Assembly: GCF_963675165.1 (NCBI RefSeq)
Contig: NC_087389.1
Location: 5,430,120-5,494,119 of the forward strand
DNA: 64,000 bases
Source of the DNA: Halichondria panicea
Taxonomy: Eukaryota > Porifera > Demospongiae > Suberitida > Halichondriidae
Reading direction: 5' to 3'
Shown: positions 25,101 through 40,100 of the stretch, piece by piece
How positions within the stretch are numbered: the first letter of the stretch is position 1
How the letters are laid out: the number at the start of each line of letters is the position of its first letter
Program-made: the position numbers and the translations under genes
Notes under the pieces: generated by a model
The model's input: only the letters and a program-made list of their open reading frames with translations
What the model was told of the DNA's origin: nothing
The model's database searches: none

Positions 25101-28100
25101 CGCGTGGGCAGCCACGGGTATAGTAGTCGGTTGGTTTGTTTGTTTGTGTGTGACATGTGAGTCTACTCACCTGGATGCCATAGCACTGCGTTTACAGCAT
25201 GGATAGCCTCCACACAACAAGATATTAGTCTTAATTGTGGCAGATTTCGATGTTAAAGCCTCGTTGTCGAATAAAAGCGAGCAAAAGCTAACTTGCACGT
25301 TGGCAGCTAGCTAGCTAATTATACTACGTATTTACAGCTGAAGTGATCCCGTACCAGGAACAATGGAAAAGGGTCACTACAATAGAAAGCTAGAATTGTG
25401 ACTGGTTTGTTGTCTCTGTGGGATCCTACTCCAGGAGCCATACTTCTCTGAGACTTCAGGCTTCTTTGCTGTGATCCTAGTCCACAGTGCATATATCTAT
25501 GTACCACTAAACTCGTTTTCAAATGTTTCAGCATGCCTCCAGTCTGGTTTAGCTCCTGAGACAGCTCAGTCATCATCACTAGATCTACATGCACTGCATT
25601 ATATCACTCCTCCTCTGGTTTCTTTATAATCATGTCACCAGCCGAGGGTTTGCACTTTAGTACTCTAGTCTTTTACATTTTAGTAGCTGTATTTGCACAC
25701 CACTGCAGCTCCAATCCTCATCACCGTGACAACACGAACTTGGACGTGGGGAAATATGCTCAAGTGTCTGTGGACAGGTTCACTCTCCTCTGGGACTTGT
25801 GGGCATGGGAGGCACAGTTCCTACTAGCCAAGATGAAGGTACAATTATAATAATAATTATAGTACAACTAGGTACTGTAGGTTGGTTTTGCCTAACTATT
25901 CCTACACTGTGTATAGTCCAAGGGTGACGTTTGACTATAGTATACAGTGAGTTTCGTCCTCTAGACTTGATGTTCTCTTGACTTATAAAATGTCCACTAA
26001 TAACGACCAAGAAAGAGTATCAAGATCTACAACGTACTGTACATAATCTGTGTGTGATTTGACAGGGCGTACGTACATGTACATGTATTCCAACCCTCCC
26101 TCCTGCCCACTCTAACCCTATAGCTCTAACTCTAACCCTAAACCACACCCAGGTAATGAACTGCTACCTGGAGTGCTACCATCACACAATGGACAGACAG
26201 GAGAGGGGCAGACTGGCGGAGGTGATCACCACTCTACTCTGGTCAAGGCCTCGATACGACCACAACGCTAAGTACTTCATTGGTGAGGAATGTCCACTGA
26301 CATGTATACTGTCTCTGAGATTGCCATCTAGTGTATCCTTCAGGCACTATACTGTAATGACAAAAGTTTGAATTGTTTTCGAGGGTGATCGATAGCAAAT
26401 CCTTCTTCAAATTGTTGAGTGTCTGGTGTTTTTTGTATCAATACATGTATCTCCGGAGCTACAATGTAAAGCGTTTTTCTAGACATATTTTTGGTTTTTT
26501 CTTATCAGAAGTTACTACCAAGGGTGCTGTGATCGCCACTCCCCTTCCCTTCCCTAAGTAGAGTTGTGTAGTTGATTGTACGTACATGTAGGTGCCAGCC
26601 TGGTGTTTATTAAATCTCCTCCCTCCCTCCCACTTACAGAGAGCTATGAGGCTGAGGTCCAATGCTTGGGCCTGTACAGTGACCTGTTGTGTGAGATGGT
26701 GTGTGGACTATTGGACAAGGAGAGGGCCTACAATCAGACCGTCTGTGGGCGAGGTTAGTACACTAGTTATCTGTGCGGTTAAAGTCAGCAGTTATACATC
26801 TTGTTTTCAGAGCTATATACGTACTTGTAACTTTGATAATACGTAAATAGATTGATGATTTTTGTAGAAATCGGCATGTTTTTATAGCTAACTGTAAGTG
26901 CTCATGGCTTAAGTTAGGTTGTACTCTTCACGATTAAAAGTTGAATTTGTTAGCCCTTTGAAAGGCCTGTCGAATGATGTGTGTAGATCAGTGATTGCTT
27001 TCTGGTCAAATGTTCCAGTTTCAAAGAAAATTTTGCTATAATTTTGCTTGCTGTAACTAAAGTGTAGAAGTATTAGTGCTTGTACATGCGCTTACTTTGC
27101 AGAGAGTGGCTCTTCCCCCATGGATGGCAGTGGTAGTGCCACGCCCCCTCCCTACGGCATGCCACGCCCACTAATAGCCAAACAGCTGGTGTCACTGACG
27201 GGTGATCGTCACCTCCTAGTCCACTCATATCTACTGGAGACTGCCGTCTGTCTGGGGACTATGGGGGACCTCCATCAGACTATAGACTGGAGCCTGGCTG
27301 AGACTGTGAGTAAAAGTCCATGTGCACAAATGTTGGAAGTGATGGCTATTTTTCAATCTGCAATCCCATTTTTAACACAAATTTACCTCTTTTAAAGTCT
27401 ATACAGCTAGTTCGTGTGTATTGGTAAACTCGGCCTTCTTTTTAATCACAATCGCCACACACATTTGCCTCCTTTATAGCTTACATTTTTGTCCAGCCTA
27501 CATAATGATATGGTGATGGTTAGTACCAACCCCACCACCAGGCACATCACTGCTACAGTGTGTACATATACCCCCCCACACACACACTCCCTCACAGATC
27601 AAAATACACGGTGTGAGTTGTGTGAGGGACACCCTCACTCTTCACACACAGCTACTGGAGGCAATAATCAACGACTGGAGGGAGCGACCAGACATTGGCT
27701 CAGCCTACTCTCCTGAACTGCAGACACATGTACGCATTCATTTATATAAAATGTCCTCCTATAGTGTTTTTGAAGTGGTGGCTTTTTCATCCTAGCTATC
27801 ATTAAAAGTACAGATTGCCTCTTTTATAGCTAACTAGGCCTCTAGTGGTGGTTGGTACCAACTACCACCGACCAGTGTGAGCACATCCCCTACGCTTACA
27901 AGTTTATCTGTGTGCTAGCCAATCCAAATCCCTTTTTTCCAATGTTATGTATCTCCTCTTTTCTCTCTTCAGCTCTTCACTGACACTATTGTTGAAGACC
28001 CCAAAGTTATTGCCGACCTCTGTGTAACCCATAGCAACCGAGCAGCCAAGGAGGCGGAGCTAAAAGGAGCCCCACCCAGAGAGCAAATCATCACGAGGTT

Positions 28101-31100
28101 ACTAGGCTGGACCCAGGTAGCGCAGGTGAGACACACTAGGGACATGTGTTGTAATGTTCATAATAACTGAACTACACGACTGTAATGAATGCCTTGGATT
28201 GCTAATCGTAGTACGTACTGTACATACCTGTATATATTCTTGATCAGAGGCCACTCTCAAATAGTAACCTCAGTGAACTTTGAGGCCAGCATTTCTGCAC
28301 GTGGCAGCCACTAGCAGCTAGCTTCTAGTGCTTTCTCATGTACTGCATGAGCTTTTACTTTTGTGAGCATATTCCCCCACACTCTCTTCTTCCCCATTAT
28401 CCGCACTCTGTCCCCTTTCATAATTATGTGTACCTTGCGATTGCTAGTGGCTTCGTAAAAATAAACTCCCAGACACCTACTGTATATTATGTACCGGTAC
28501 TTGTATGACATCACGCATGAACCTTGCCAGGCAAATTATCAAAATTTCTGGCTCATTCGCAAAGTTTTTTTTTTCTCACAAAACATTGTACATGCATGTA
28601 CATGTATGCAGTAATTATAGGGTATTCATATTTCCCCTTCAGTTGGTGGTGACAAGATATTCACTCACTTTAATCTGCTCTGACTCACAAATTCTCACTC
28701 AACTCTACAAACAACAACTAGCCGCCCTCGATCAGGAACCCTACCACGCCCACCTCCGTTATGTGCCCTTTGACCTCTCGCTACGGCTACCCGCAGATAA
28801 AGATCTTGATTATTTCGTGACAAAAGTTCGTGAGAGTAGTGGAGGTGGTGAGAGGTGTGGAGTGGGGGCGTTGAAACTGGCTGTGAAAGAACTCGACGAG
28901 AAGCATGTCGGTGTGTTCAGCTTCAGGACTAGGGATGGAATCAATAAGGTGGGGCTAGCACTTTGAACATCAAGTCTGTTATTTAACAGGGAAGTGCCTA
29001 GAATTTTCTAAGTAGTGGCTATTTTCTCATTACACACACAATGTGGTGGCTATTTTCAACCCTCAATCTCACTGTGTCTCTTTAGTGTGTAAACTAGGAC
29101 TAAGTGTTGTTATTTTTGTCTAGAGGTGATTAGTACATTGTGCTAACTATCACTGACAAGTGTGGGCACATCCCCGTGTAATGTCTTGGAGGAATGTAGG
29201 TACTGTACGTACATAGATATAGTCTTGTACTTTTTCTCTAGATAGTTCAGCCATTTTTGTAGAGATCTATATTTCAATACTACACCCACACGCACCCTCA
29301 CCATGCACACACACCCACCATGCACACACCCACACCATGCACACAGGTCCTCTCCAGTGCTGGCAATCTAGACGCTATCACTGTGACAACTAGTTGCCAG
29401 CTAGCCCATCGCCACGCTCTTGTTGTAGCATGTCAGCACAATCACATCATTCTGAGTCATGTTGCACCAGGAGCGGGTGTGGCCACCAGCTCCAGGTGAG
29501 GGGGTACTGTGTGCTTGTCATTTATAATAATTATACAACAATAATGCGTCATGTATAATTATGATTATACATGTACAGTGACCTCCTATCTATGATATAA
29601 GCAGCTATATATATACATAGGTCACCCTGTGTATACTTGCATGAAAAATATACTTGCATGAAAACAGCTTTTTTTGAACAATTAACTATCATTGGTACCA
29701 CCCACCCACCCACACAAACACACACACACACAGTATCATTGGATCCGTAACGTCGTCCGCGGCTACGCTACCCTCTCCAGTCGACCAATCAGAACTAAGC
29801 AATGCTCTCGTCAGAAAATTGAAGAAAAACTTTGCCTCAATTCAATTAGAAAAGGTAATAGACTAAATGTGTATGTGATGTAATAATTGAATGCCCCCTC
29901 GGGCCACTGCACAGGGCCCAGTGAGAGACTACATGTTAGCACAGTTCACCAAGCAACCCTCGGCAGTGGTCCGAAGCCACACTGACCTCATCTCAACCAA
30001 AGCAGCACTCATCAATCAATTCTCCATGAATCTCACTCACACACTATCAGTCAAATCACTGCGAGTGCAACTAGTCCATCACTTCACCGACTTACATCAC
30101 CTTCTCAACCAATTCCCTGCTATAAAATCCTCTTTCTTTACTCTCGGCAAACCAAGGGAGGTTGGATCAGGCACTTATAGAACTGGCTCCGCCTCCTCTA
30201 GTCGTAAGATATCTCTACAGAGGATACAGGAAATGGGCGGAGTCTTAGACCCTCGGCAAATAAAAGCGAGACCTCCGTTATTATTGGATAAAGAAGGAGA
30301 GAAGCTAATGAATCTCTGGTACCTACCACATTTTACCGAGGTAAGGACTGTATGTACGTTGTAGGTTTTTAACCCAAAGCCGGACCGCGGCCAGCGGGTT
30401 ATAGTAGTCTGTTGGTTTGTCTATTTGTGAGGTCTAGTCTACTCACCTGGGTACCATAGCGCTGCATTCACAAAATGGATAGCCTCACAAAACACCTCAT
30501 CTGGCAATAGTCACCTTGCGCCAATTCCAAGCCTCAGGAAAAGTTATTACTTTCAGTGTTGGCAAATTTTGCCTCGTTATCGAATAAAAGCGTAAGAAGC
30601 TTGAACTTGCACGTTGGCTGCATAGTTAGCCAACTACACGCGGCCTTTATTCGAGGCACGTATTTACAGCTGAAATGATCCCGTACCAGGAACAATGGAA
30701 CAGGGTCACTAAAGTAGATATCTAGATAATTATGACTGTGGTTGTTGTTTCTTTGCTGATTTAAGTACACTAATGTGTCTAGTAGGTCGTTTAATACTTA
30801 ACACCGTAACTTATGCATACACTTCTTATAATTATGATTATATCAACCATGCATGCATGATGTCATCACTCGATGTACTGCAGCTGACACCCAGGTCATG
30901 GTTTTATGGTTTTAAGTACCTGACAGGGTCATAACGATATTATGCATGGCTTGCACAATGTTCTTATACAACTCTGACAAAAATAAAACGACATGTGTCT
31001 GGTCACTAGCTAGCCTCCTTCACCGGCCTTCAAGCGAAAAGAAGGCCTGCTACTGACTGCTTGCGCATGCGCGAAATTATTGGATATATTTTCCCGTAAA

Positions 31101-34100
31101 ATTCCCTATAATACTGAATAATACTGAATTTATCACGAAAATATCCTGACAAAGTATTGAAAGTCATACACAGAGCTATTATAACTAGCTAGCTAGAGAC
31201 AGAGCTGTAGGTTTGTTGTACAGCTATTTTCTTTCTGATAGAGTCAGTAGCAGTAGTATAGTAGACTTTTCACCAAGTTAGTATTTGATGGGCGTGGCCT
31301 GTCCATATAGGCTCTTGTCAGCTTTCACTCTGTTTAGACGATTGTCATCCACACTGTTGCTGGCTGTGAGTCTTTTGTTAACATAGTAGGCTAAGGGTAG
31401 CTATCAGAATACTATCAGATGGGCTAAAAACCTTCAATGGAACCTTCTATCTACTTCCTTTAATCCACTTCCGTTTGTTGTGACGTCACTGTTTTACTGA
31501 CCATAAACGTTGTTATCCGGATCCGCCAGATACCGCCGGAAGATTAGCGCATGCGCAAGCAGTCGATACCAGGCCCACTCTTCGAGGAAGTGCGGCCTGG
31601 GATCGAGGCTAGTCACTAGCCTGTATTATAATATTCATCTAACTATAGCTATCATGATATTTACATCTTGTTTTCTAGTCCTGCATGATTGTTATAATTA
31701 TATCAGTCACTATTTAATTAGGGAAGGGCCCTTCTTCACTTAGTGGACGAGTGTTTACCCCCACCGGCTGATGTGTGCACTAGCTGGTTCAGCACTACAG
31801 TTAGACCCCACACACACTGGTTGCTCCTTTCCCTTGAAACGAAAGCAAGTACATACACACCACTTCATCTGCATAGTAATTGTGTGTTTGCTTAATCATG
31901 ATCTCACAGTTTACAGTTATTGTTAACAATCATGCTAGCATCGTACCAAGGCCGAGTTTTCGCGGATAGTCGGCCTGGGAACAATGTTAACAAACATGCA
32001 TGCTCACCATTTTGGTCTATACACATTTCCTGACTGGGAGTTTCTTCTTCCTTTGCCTCTGCCATTTCCATGAGCAACTCTTGAATGCGATTTAGGTCTG
32101 CACTCCTCCGTATTGGTTGATCTATACAAGAATTGATTATGAGTGCACGCCTTGTTGCAACTAATTTTCAATCAATACTCATGGACATGCCACAAAAAAA
32201 AGAATAGTCAATATAATGTGAGTACATGATTTACTTCATTGACTAGATCTACTAACATAGTATTCATGCAACATAATTATTTACCTGGATTAGGTGCGGC
32301 TGTTGCCATCATTGCCATAGCAACCACGAGAACACTGGCGATGATGAGACTCTTCATTCTCCGAACAGATTTTAGATAAGATTCTACTCAGATGGTTGCT
32401 GATTGGTTATTCAACTTTAGTTTATGAATGTGTGTAGCACCTATAGCGTCATTTTATACACTGATTCAGAAATCAAAGTGGCTTCCCAAACTGATTGAGT
32501 AGTGTAGCTGCAAAACTAGCGTTCTGGAATGCACATTTCGCTATAAGCACTGAAGAATCACTCAGACTCGATTACACGGTTCCATCCCTATATATAGTAC
32601 ATATACATAGAGCCTAAGAAAACATCAAAGAGGAAGCAATGACCGCCAGTGACTGTATACACGAACTAGAGTATAGTGATATACGGTACTGTATAGCAGG
32701 TATATTTCGAGGGTATAAATGTTCATTTTGCTGATTAAGCATCTACCGCGAACATTTATACCCACAAATTTAGTATCGCATGCATGCTGCAGAAAGATGC
32801 TATTCCACGAAAATTAAATCCGTGAAAACCTTTCTAACGGTCATTCCGCCAAAGTTTATACCTTTTTTAATCTCCTCGAAATATACCCGCTGTACGGTAA
32901 TCTGATCACACATAGCAGTAGTGACTATACTCAGCAGAATGTTTGTGGGTTCTAATATTCGTAATTCAATGCCAGGAAATCACACCCACTAATAGCCTTT
33001 GCATGTGAAATACCGGTGCGTTATCCCAATTTTAATTTCCGCATCTTCTGTCTGCCCTCAAGAAACGCGAAAATTTCCCGCTGTACAGTACTTTATATCA
33101 GAGGCAGGATATACTATATAGAATCCAGTAGTGTGCAAAAATCAAGCATTCCGCCCACGTGGAATATCAAACAGTATGAAGTTTGCTGAGTCTGAGAATA
33201 GCATGAGTTGCTTGCCCTTTTCTCTTTCTAAGCCCTTGGCGATACGGAATGGTGCTTAGAATGCAGGTTGAAATAAGAAGAACATACACAGTAAATTGAG
33301 TTTGTTTCATCCATCATTCCAAACAGCACCATACATGTACACCTAATTATTGCCCTGTGAACGTGCAGTTATGTACTGTTAATTGATACCTGAGATCACT
33401 GTAACGGAGAAATTATCTTACTAACAGTCAATTATTGAGTCTGTTTCATCCTCATTCCAAACTCACCGTGCATGTATGCACCACATCCACTGCAGTGGAT
33501 TCTATTTATTTTGATAATAAAATAATTGAGCATAATTATAGTAATATATACCAAGGTCTATGGCTCTTTGTATATAGTCTCTTAATCTATATGATCATGC
33601 AGGGTTCTTGTTGTAACGTACCTGGCCTAGACTCTATAATATAGCTAGATCTAGCGTCGAATCCAGGCCGATTAAAATACGGCCTGGTATCTATTGCATG
33701 TGTAATTAATCATAGGCGTGGTCCATACACGCTCACGTACTATGTACATGAAGCTTTATAGCCTTGCTAGCTAGCTGTGGCCCTCTACGGTGTTGTCGAG
33801 AAGGCTTGCACACTAGTCTGAAACCAGAAGAGGCTCTCATCCACCTCTATGATGGTTGGATGGTCGTGATGTTTTGAACTTGGTTTCTGTACAAATGAGA
33901 GCTTCTTCTGGCTTCAGACTAGTGTGCAAACCTTCTCTACAACACCATAGAGTGCCACAGCTAGCCAGCAAGTCTTCTCGACAACGCAATAGAGAGCATA
34001 AGCCACAGCTTCACAGGAGACAAATATTTGTTAAAATTAATACGGAAAGAAACTAGTAAACAAACTAGTTTACGGTATAATTTTACAAAAGTTTACTAAA

Positions 34101-37100
34101 GTATAACGAGTTACCCAGATTCTGGGTAACTCAGTTCGCGCATGTGCACTATCACCCATGCAATAGAGACCAGGCCGTATTTTAATCAGCCTGGTCTCGA
34201 GGCTAAGCTAGACCATGCACTGTTTGTTAACTGTAACTTTATTGATGCCTAGTGACAGAGGTTTACTTAATAGCATCTGAATATGATAATGACAACTGAG
34301 CAATAATTATGCACAAACACTAGCTGACTTGACACAACAGAAACAAAACCTCTCAGTGTCTAACAACAGGACAAACAGGAACCATTCTGACATATATAAC
34401 AAAGCTTACGCATGAATATACTATACTATATATACTATAAGTCTTAAATAAGTGTTTAATCTGGGTAACCCCTCTAGATTCATAGCCATATATAGGTTGT
34501 GTTAACCCGAGGTCAGGCCGCGGCCAGCGGGTTATAGTAGTCTGTTGGTTTGTCTGAACATCTGAGTCTATTCACCATGCCATAGTGCTGCTCTTTACGG
34601 CATGGATAGCCTCCACACAACAAGTTATTGGTTTCTTAATACTGGCATATTTTGATGTTAAAGCTATACAAGCGAGCAAAAGTTGGTTTCACGTACACGT
34701 TGGCTGCATAGTTAACACACGGCCTTTATTTGAGGGTATGTATTTACAGCTGAAGTTATCCCTACCAGGAACATTGGAAAAGGGTCACTAAAGTAGAAAG
34801 CTGTAGGTGCTGATTTTTATATAATTACCGTATAGCGCGAAATTTTTGAGGGGCTTAATTTTCGCGGATTTCATGGGTTAGAATTCTACACGAAAATTAA
34901 ATCCACGAAAATTGTTCTTTAATTAGAATTACCTGCTATAACGTGCAAAGATTTAAAGGCGTGGCTTCCGGTAAGCAGTCATTCCACGAACATTGTGCAA
35001 CGAAATGGCTTTTAGAGGCCAATCTACGAAATATAAGTGCCTCGAAAATTTCGCGCTATACGGTATTATACTTAATACTTTTTTCATCAACCATGCATGC
35101 ATGATGTCATCACTCGATATAATTATTGTGGCAGACACCCAGGTCATGGTTTTATGGTTTTAAGTACCTGACAGGGTCATAACGATATTATGCACGGCTT
35201 GCACAATGCTCTACAACTGAAAAATAATACTGACAAAATGACATGCACTAAGTCTAGTCACTAGCATGCATCAGCCTGTATTCAATAACTATCATCATAA
35301 TTACATCTTGTTTTTTAGCACAAGTATTATATATCAGTCCTTATTTAGGCCATGTTGGATTTGGTGGATGACACGAGGGATTTCCGGGAGAGCAACGTTC
35401 TTGTATACCAGCTGGTTCAGCACTACAGTTAGACCCCACACACACTGGGTGCTTCTTGCCCTTGAAACGAATGCAAGTACACTCCACTTCATCTGCATAT
35501 AGTGTTTGCTTAATCATGATCACAGTTCACAGTTATTGTTAACAATCATGCTAGCATCGTACCCAGGCCAAGTTTCCGCAGATGAGCGAACAACTAGTCG
35601 GCCTGGGAACAATGTTAACAAACATGTATGCTCACCATTTTGGTCTATACACATTTCCTGACTGGGAGCTTCTTCTTCCTTTGCCTCTGCCATTTCCTTG
35701 AGCAACTCTTGAATGCGATTAAAGTCTGCACTCCTCCGTATTGGTCGATCTATACAAGGATTGTATAATTATTAGACTGTGCACGCCTTTTTGCGTCTAA
35801 TTTTCAACCAATAACTTAACCCTATATAATTATTATCGTGGGCATGCCTTGCACAAAAGTAATAGTCTAGGTGCTTGATTCACTTCCTTGACTAGATTTA
35901 CTAACATATACATATGCAAACTTTGCATTCATGCAACATAGTTATATAAATACCTGAATTAGGTACGGCTGTTGCCATCATTGCCACAGCAACCACGAGA
36001 ACACAGGCGATGATGAGACCCTTCATTCTCCAAACAGATTTAGATAAGACTCAGATGGTTGCTGATTGGTTGTTCAACTTCAGTTAGTTGGCGAGTGTGG
36101 TCATGGATGTGTGTAGCCACCTAGCATCATTTTATATACAGAAGATCAAAGTGGCTTCCCTTCATCCCTCTCATTCCAAACAGCACCACGCATGAACTCC
36201 ATTAGTATACCCTGTGAATGTGCACGCACAGTTACGTACAACCCATTTACTGTTAATGGATATAAAATCACTCACTGACTGAAAGATCACTCTACCGAGA
36301 AGTTATCCTATATTATATTAACAGTAAGTTGTTTCATCCCTCTCATTCCAAACAGCACCACGCATGAACTCCATTAGTGCCCTGTGAACGTGCATGCACA
36401 GTTACATGTACATACAACCCATTTACTGTTAATTGATACTCTGAGAGATCACTCCACCGAGAAATTATCCTATTAACAGTAAATTATCGAGTTGTTTCAT
36501 CCCTCATTCCAAACCCACCATGCATGCATGTACTTCACCTCACTGCAGTGGATTGATACTCTTCCGTAATGTGAGGCTGCATTGAATAAAAATGAATATG
36601 GCTTTGAGCATAATTATAATCTAAACCAAGCAAGGCCCTGGACTCTTTGTATATAGTAATCACAATAATGATGGTAATGCAGGGTTGCACTACATGCACT
36701 CTAGCTAGACTCACTGTTGATCTATACTGTACCTTGATGATTGATTGATTGATTGATTGATGATTGATTGATGCCTATATGGACAGGGGTTCACTTTATA
36801 CGTAGCATCTGATAATGACAATACCGTATATGCGGCAGGTACTTTTCGTGGGGTAAATAAAAAATATTCGTTATTTTCGTGGGCAAGCTGACCTCCACAA
36901 CATTTTAACATAGGCGCTAGGCGTGTGATCAATGAAGTGCAAGTAAGAGTTTCTATAGGCTTCTAGTCATGTTTTTAATTCGTGGATTTGCAAAATAATG
37001 CTTGGTTCTTGAGTTATGCCTAGTTTTGCTTATTTGGAATGCCATGCATTTCAAGCCTTTTCAGAAGAGTGCGTAGAAAAACTTGTCCATGGAGTGTTGC

Positions 37101-40100
37101 TACTCTACTTAGTAGATAGCTCTGCACTAGAACACTAGCTATTGGTAGCTTCAAGAGTGAGAAGAGAGCTGCAAGGCTCTGCTGATGCAGCAGCCATTAA
37201 TTTTAGACATGGATGTTTTGGCATCGATCCTTTTTAACAATAATCATTTCCCATGCACTCATTGAGTTTCCCAGTAATTCTGGATTCTGCTTGAATGCAG
37301 TTAGTACAAAATGTTCATCATGATATAATGCATGTGTGTATAAGCTATTGCTAAAACTAAATCTCAATTTAGGTTGCTAGGCAACCGAAACTGAATATTA
37401 AACCTTACCAAAATTAATATTGTCTTTATTTTGTCTAACTGACGGCAAAAGGGTTAAGTACCCTGGCAGGGTCATAAGGATATTATGCATGGCTTGCACA
37501 ATGGTCTATATACAACTGAAAAATAATACTGACCTTATACATGTGTCTGCATGGTCACTATACGTTGTATTATATTCATCTGCTATTTATAATAATTACA
37601 TCTTGTTTTTAGTCACGACTATATATCAGTCCTTATGTTTAATTATGGAGCACTCCGTCTTCAAATGGATTCCATCCTTGTTTATGGAGCACCCCTTCTT
37701 CAAATGGATTCCATCCTTGTGTACCAGCTGGTTCGGCATTACAGTTAGACCCCACACACACTGGTTTCTTGCCCTTGAAACGAATGCAAGTACATTCCAC
37801 TTCATCTGCACAGAAATCATGTGTTTGCTTAATCATGATCAGAGCTATAGTTAACAATCATGCTAGCATCGTGCCCAGGCCGAGTTTTTGCGGATGGTCG
37901 GCCTGGGAACAATGTTAACAAACATGTATGCTCACCATTTTGGTCTATACACATTTCCTGACTGGGAGCTTCTTCTTCCTTTGCCTCTGCCATTTCCTTA
38001 AGCAATTTTTGAATGAGATCACTCCTCCGTATTGATCAATCTATATACAAGGATTGTATAATTATCATGACTGTGCATGCCTTTTTGCATCAAGTTATAA
38101 TTATATAGCCTTGCACAAAAGAACAGATCTATAATACATGCATGTGTATAGTCTATCTATAGACAATAGATCTACTATCATATAGCAAACTTTGCATTCA
38201 TGCAACATAATTATTTACCTGGATTAGGTGCGGCTGCTGCCATCATTGCCATAGCAACCACGAGAACACTGGCGATGATGAGACTCTTCATTCTCCAAAC
38301 AGATTTTAGATAAGATTCTACTCAGATGGTTGCTGATTGGTTGTTCAACTTCAGTTAGTTGGCGAGTGTGACTAGCATCATTTTATAGGCTGATTCAGAA
38401 GTCGAAGTGGCTTCCCAAATTAAGCGTGTTTCATCCGCCATTCCAAACAGCACCACGCATGCATCCCCCATTATTGCTCGCATGCACATGCACTGTTAAA
38501 TTAGCCGATGATTATTATAAAAACAAAACTTAAGCTATGCATGTATTGTACTCTGAGATCACTGTAACTAAATAAACAATCCTATTAGCACATTCAGTTT
38601 GTTTCATCCCTCATTATGTCATTATGCCTCGGTGCGCATGCGCAAGCGAAAAGACACGCTATCTTCGTCGAAAAATTGTCAAGCCGGATAAATGCGGTTC
38701 CGGATAATCGAGGTTCTACTCTAGTGACTTGTGTTCGGAGTGATGTTTAACTTGAGCATGTACCACACACACACACTTCAGGTGCTGGAGATGTTCTCTG
38801 GGTTACCACTGGACAAGGCCAGACAATCTCTAGAGAGATCATTGGTGTGTCCAATACTGCCTGTAATTTGTCGTGCACTTTTCATACTCTATAATAGGCC
38901 AGGAAGTCAATAATGTACGGACATGTACATGTCTGTACTTAGTGTACAAGCCTTATAAGAGTTGAACTTGTAATATCTATCCTGCAGTGTCTTGTGTCAG
39001 CACTGCACATGCTACTCCAGTACACGTGTGCGTACGTCCGACTAGGCCATGCCCACCCCCAGGTAGTGGGTGGGGCTTGGGGTGGAGTAGAAAGCATTGG
39101 TGAGTTAACATATTATCATGCTGGGTACGAAGTGCATTAATTTATACTCAAACCAATGTGCATGATTATAGTAATTTTGTAGAAAAAACAAGTAAGTAAA
39201 TAATTCAAATTCTACGAGGCTCAAGATTTTATTGCTCAGTATTGTACGTGTGCTATATACGATTAGACACTAGTTGATAAGATCTACATGGGAAGTACAT
39301 GGGAAAAGTGCCTCAGAGCAGGTATACTACGGGACTTAGTATATATCTGCAAATTTACTTAGTATACCTAGTATTCTGTTGTCAAGTAATTGTATTGTAG
39401 TCAAGCGATTTGCACATGCGCACTAGTATCTAGACACTGTTTGTCGGTGTCCATGTGATTTAGAAGCCCTCAGCCACTTGTAGTACCCTCACTACGCTCG
39501 GGATACTAAATCAGTGCCTTTGGGCTCTAAATCCCATAGACACCTCCAAAACAGTGTCTAACTATTATTTAAACTATTACGTAGGTTGTAATTATCAGAT
39601 TGGCAAAGCTTTTTACCAATGAACATTCTGTCTTCGCAGGTTCTTATCTGCTCCAACTTCAATCTGAAATCAGCCAACTCAGCAATCCAACTAGTCCAGA
39701 TGAGGTATGTGCTCTCTACGCTAGCTCAAACATTCACTCCTTCCTTGCTACCCCCCACCAGGTCGGCCGGTATCTATGGTTACGGTGTAGAGTGGCCCAT
39801 TTGACCCATGACCTCACTGTCCGGCATCACCTACGCAAGTCACTACTCCACAAGGAACAACAGAAGGCAACACAAGTGAGCTACATGTACATGCAGGGTG
39901 TCATACAGGATTTTGAAGTAGAGGGGGGAAATGAGAAAAGTAACCAGAAAATGTTGCTAAACAAAGGTCAACTTTTATTTCAATACCCAGCTATGGACAC
40001 TCAGTCATAATAGAAAGGGGGGGGGAAATTGGAACTAAGGGGAAGGGGATATCCCCCCCCTGTATGACACCCTGACATGTATTGTACATGGTATAGTGCA

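Larger units (their letters stand above)
30341..38781 (+). other. 8.4 kb intron 21 of the CCDC162-like gene, carrying a three-copy segmental duplication
   Basis: The flanking exons (30340, 38782) are both phase 0. Inside are three similar segments, about 30365-33420, 34500-36520 and 37440-38620, each with an antisense three-exon peptide gene and shared flanks ('cagggtcataacgatattat', 'tgtttcatccctcattccaa'). Transposable elements fill the gaps. The segments differ mainly by inserted elements, e.g. the 0.6 kb element at 31011-31622. Confidence 0.8.

Noticed and set aside
26107-26145. Telomere-like CCCTAA-related repeats
   Set aside because: Only a few irregular units (ctctaaccctatagctc...) just before an exon acceptor; too short and imperfect for an interstitial telomere array.
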